In this document: positions 63,865-64,000 of the stretch, piece after piece | Numbering within the stretch: the first letter of the stretch is position 1 | Layout of the letters: each line of letters begins with the position of its first letter | NCBI GenBank assembly: GCA_030147845.1 | Contig: JASBUN010000016.1 | Span: 50,163 to 114,162 of the forward strand | Reading direction: 5' to 3' | Length of the DNA stretch: 64,000 bases | DNA from: Gammaproteobacteria bacterium | GTDB taxonomy: Bacteria; Pseudomonadota; Gammaproteobacteria; JASBUN01 | Notes under the pieces: generated by a model | Told to the model about the DNA's origin: nothing | The model's input: the letters and a program-made list of their open reading frames with translations, nothing else | Database searches by the model: none | Made by a program: the position numbers and the translations under genes

Positions 63865-64000
63865 GTGTTCAAGATTCTGTGTCATTCCCTTACCATTAAG
63901 GCAAAAGGAATGACGTATGACAACACAAAAACCGCACTTCGACATCGATGCCGCGCTCAAGGGATTGCGTGAAGGTAAAGACCTGACGGGCAAAGACGGC
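63865..64000 (+). mobile_element. Left end of an IS256-family insertion sequence, cut by window edge
   Basis: GTGTTCAAGATTCTGTGTCA (63865-63884) looks like the left terminal inverted repeat of IS256-family elements, 52 bases before a transposase start codon. The right end and target duplication lie outside the window, so the exact boundary is not proven. Confidence 0.65.
63917..64000 (+). CDS. IS256-family transposase, N-terminal 28 codons only
   Basis: The reading frame starts at the ATG at 63917: TTQKPHFDIDAALKGLREG followed by KDLTGKDG, then the window ends. The LREGKDLTGKDG stretch is typical of the start of IS256-family (mutator-type DDE) transposases. GGAATGA lies before the start as a weak ribosome site. 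Whether the gene is intact cannot be seen. Confidence 0.75.
   Translation, partial: MTTQKPHFDIDAALKGLREGKDLTGKDG

Overview
The window reads as a gammaproteobacterial chromosome segment of moderate to high GC. This rests on the LptF-type LPS exporter, a complete Ara4N lipid A pathway, a FadE-type membrane acyl-CoA dehydrogenase and Fur-, PhoB- and PmrA-like sites. Siroheme sulfite reductase genes (dsrA, dsrB) with a DsrC/TusE-like protein point to a sulfur-metabolising organism, probably a sulfur oxidiser with reverse-type Dsr; the direction of the enzyme cannot be settled from sequence reading alone. The species is not identified.

Layout. 1-6.2 kb (minus): thiolase cut by the window edge, FadE, a YiiX-like permuted-papain hydrolase, a class V PLP enzyme and a small lipoprotein. 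6.5-12 kb (plus): PAS histidine kinase, Rcp1-type response regulator and a receiver-PAS-PAS-GGDEF-EAL protein, which look like one phosphorelay ending in c-di-GMP turnover. 12.3-16.9 kb: a complete branched-chain amino-acid-type ABC importer (livJHMGF order). 17-19.8 kb: SDR, aldo/keto reductase and a divergent LysR regulator. 19.9-21 kb: Xre/RES toxin-antitoxin pair with a palindromic operator. 21.2-25.9 kb: lipoprotein with a duplicated domain, orphan pstS behind a Pho box, then a cupredoxin-like protein, an FTR1 iron permease and a predicted outer-membrane protein behind a Fur-like box. 26.2-33.7 kb: SYLF protein, luciferase-like oxidoreductase and two more GGDEF-EAL proteins.

34-39 kb (minus): the sulfur locus dsrA-dsrB-CBS protein-DsrC/TusE-like-DUF2249, with a divergent LysR gene sharing the dsrA promoter. 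dsrEFH, dsrMKJOP and dsrL are not in the window. 39-43.2 kb: two-component system, PPK2-type polyphosphate kinase and a PepSY protein; a near-match to the PmrA box lies upstream of the response regulator. 43.6-50.8 kb: the arn operon (arnT, an SMR-type flippase subunit, arnB, arnC, the two ArnA halves as separate genes, arnD), which makes 4-amino-4-deoxy-L-arabinose and attaches it to lipid A. It is followed by a lone lptF and a convergent second ArnT-like transferase. 54-63.6 kb (minus): TolC-like factor, adaptor, RND pump, second adaptor, second RND pump. The window closes inside an IS256-family transposase.

Common threads are envelope modification and efflux (arn, lptF, RND), nutrient sensing (PhoB-, Fur- and PmrA-like sites) and heavy c-di-GMP signalling: three dual-domain proteins, each with an altered GGDEF motif and an EAL domain that looks intact. 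No CRISPR array, tRNA or rRNA was seen.
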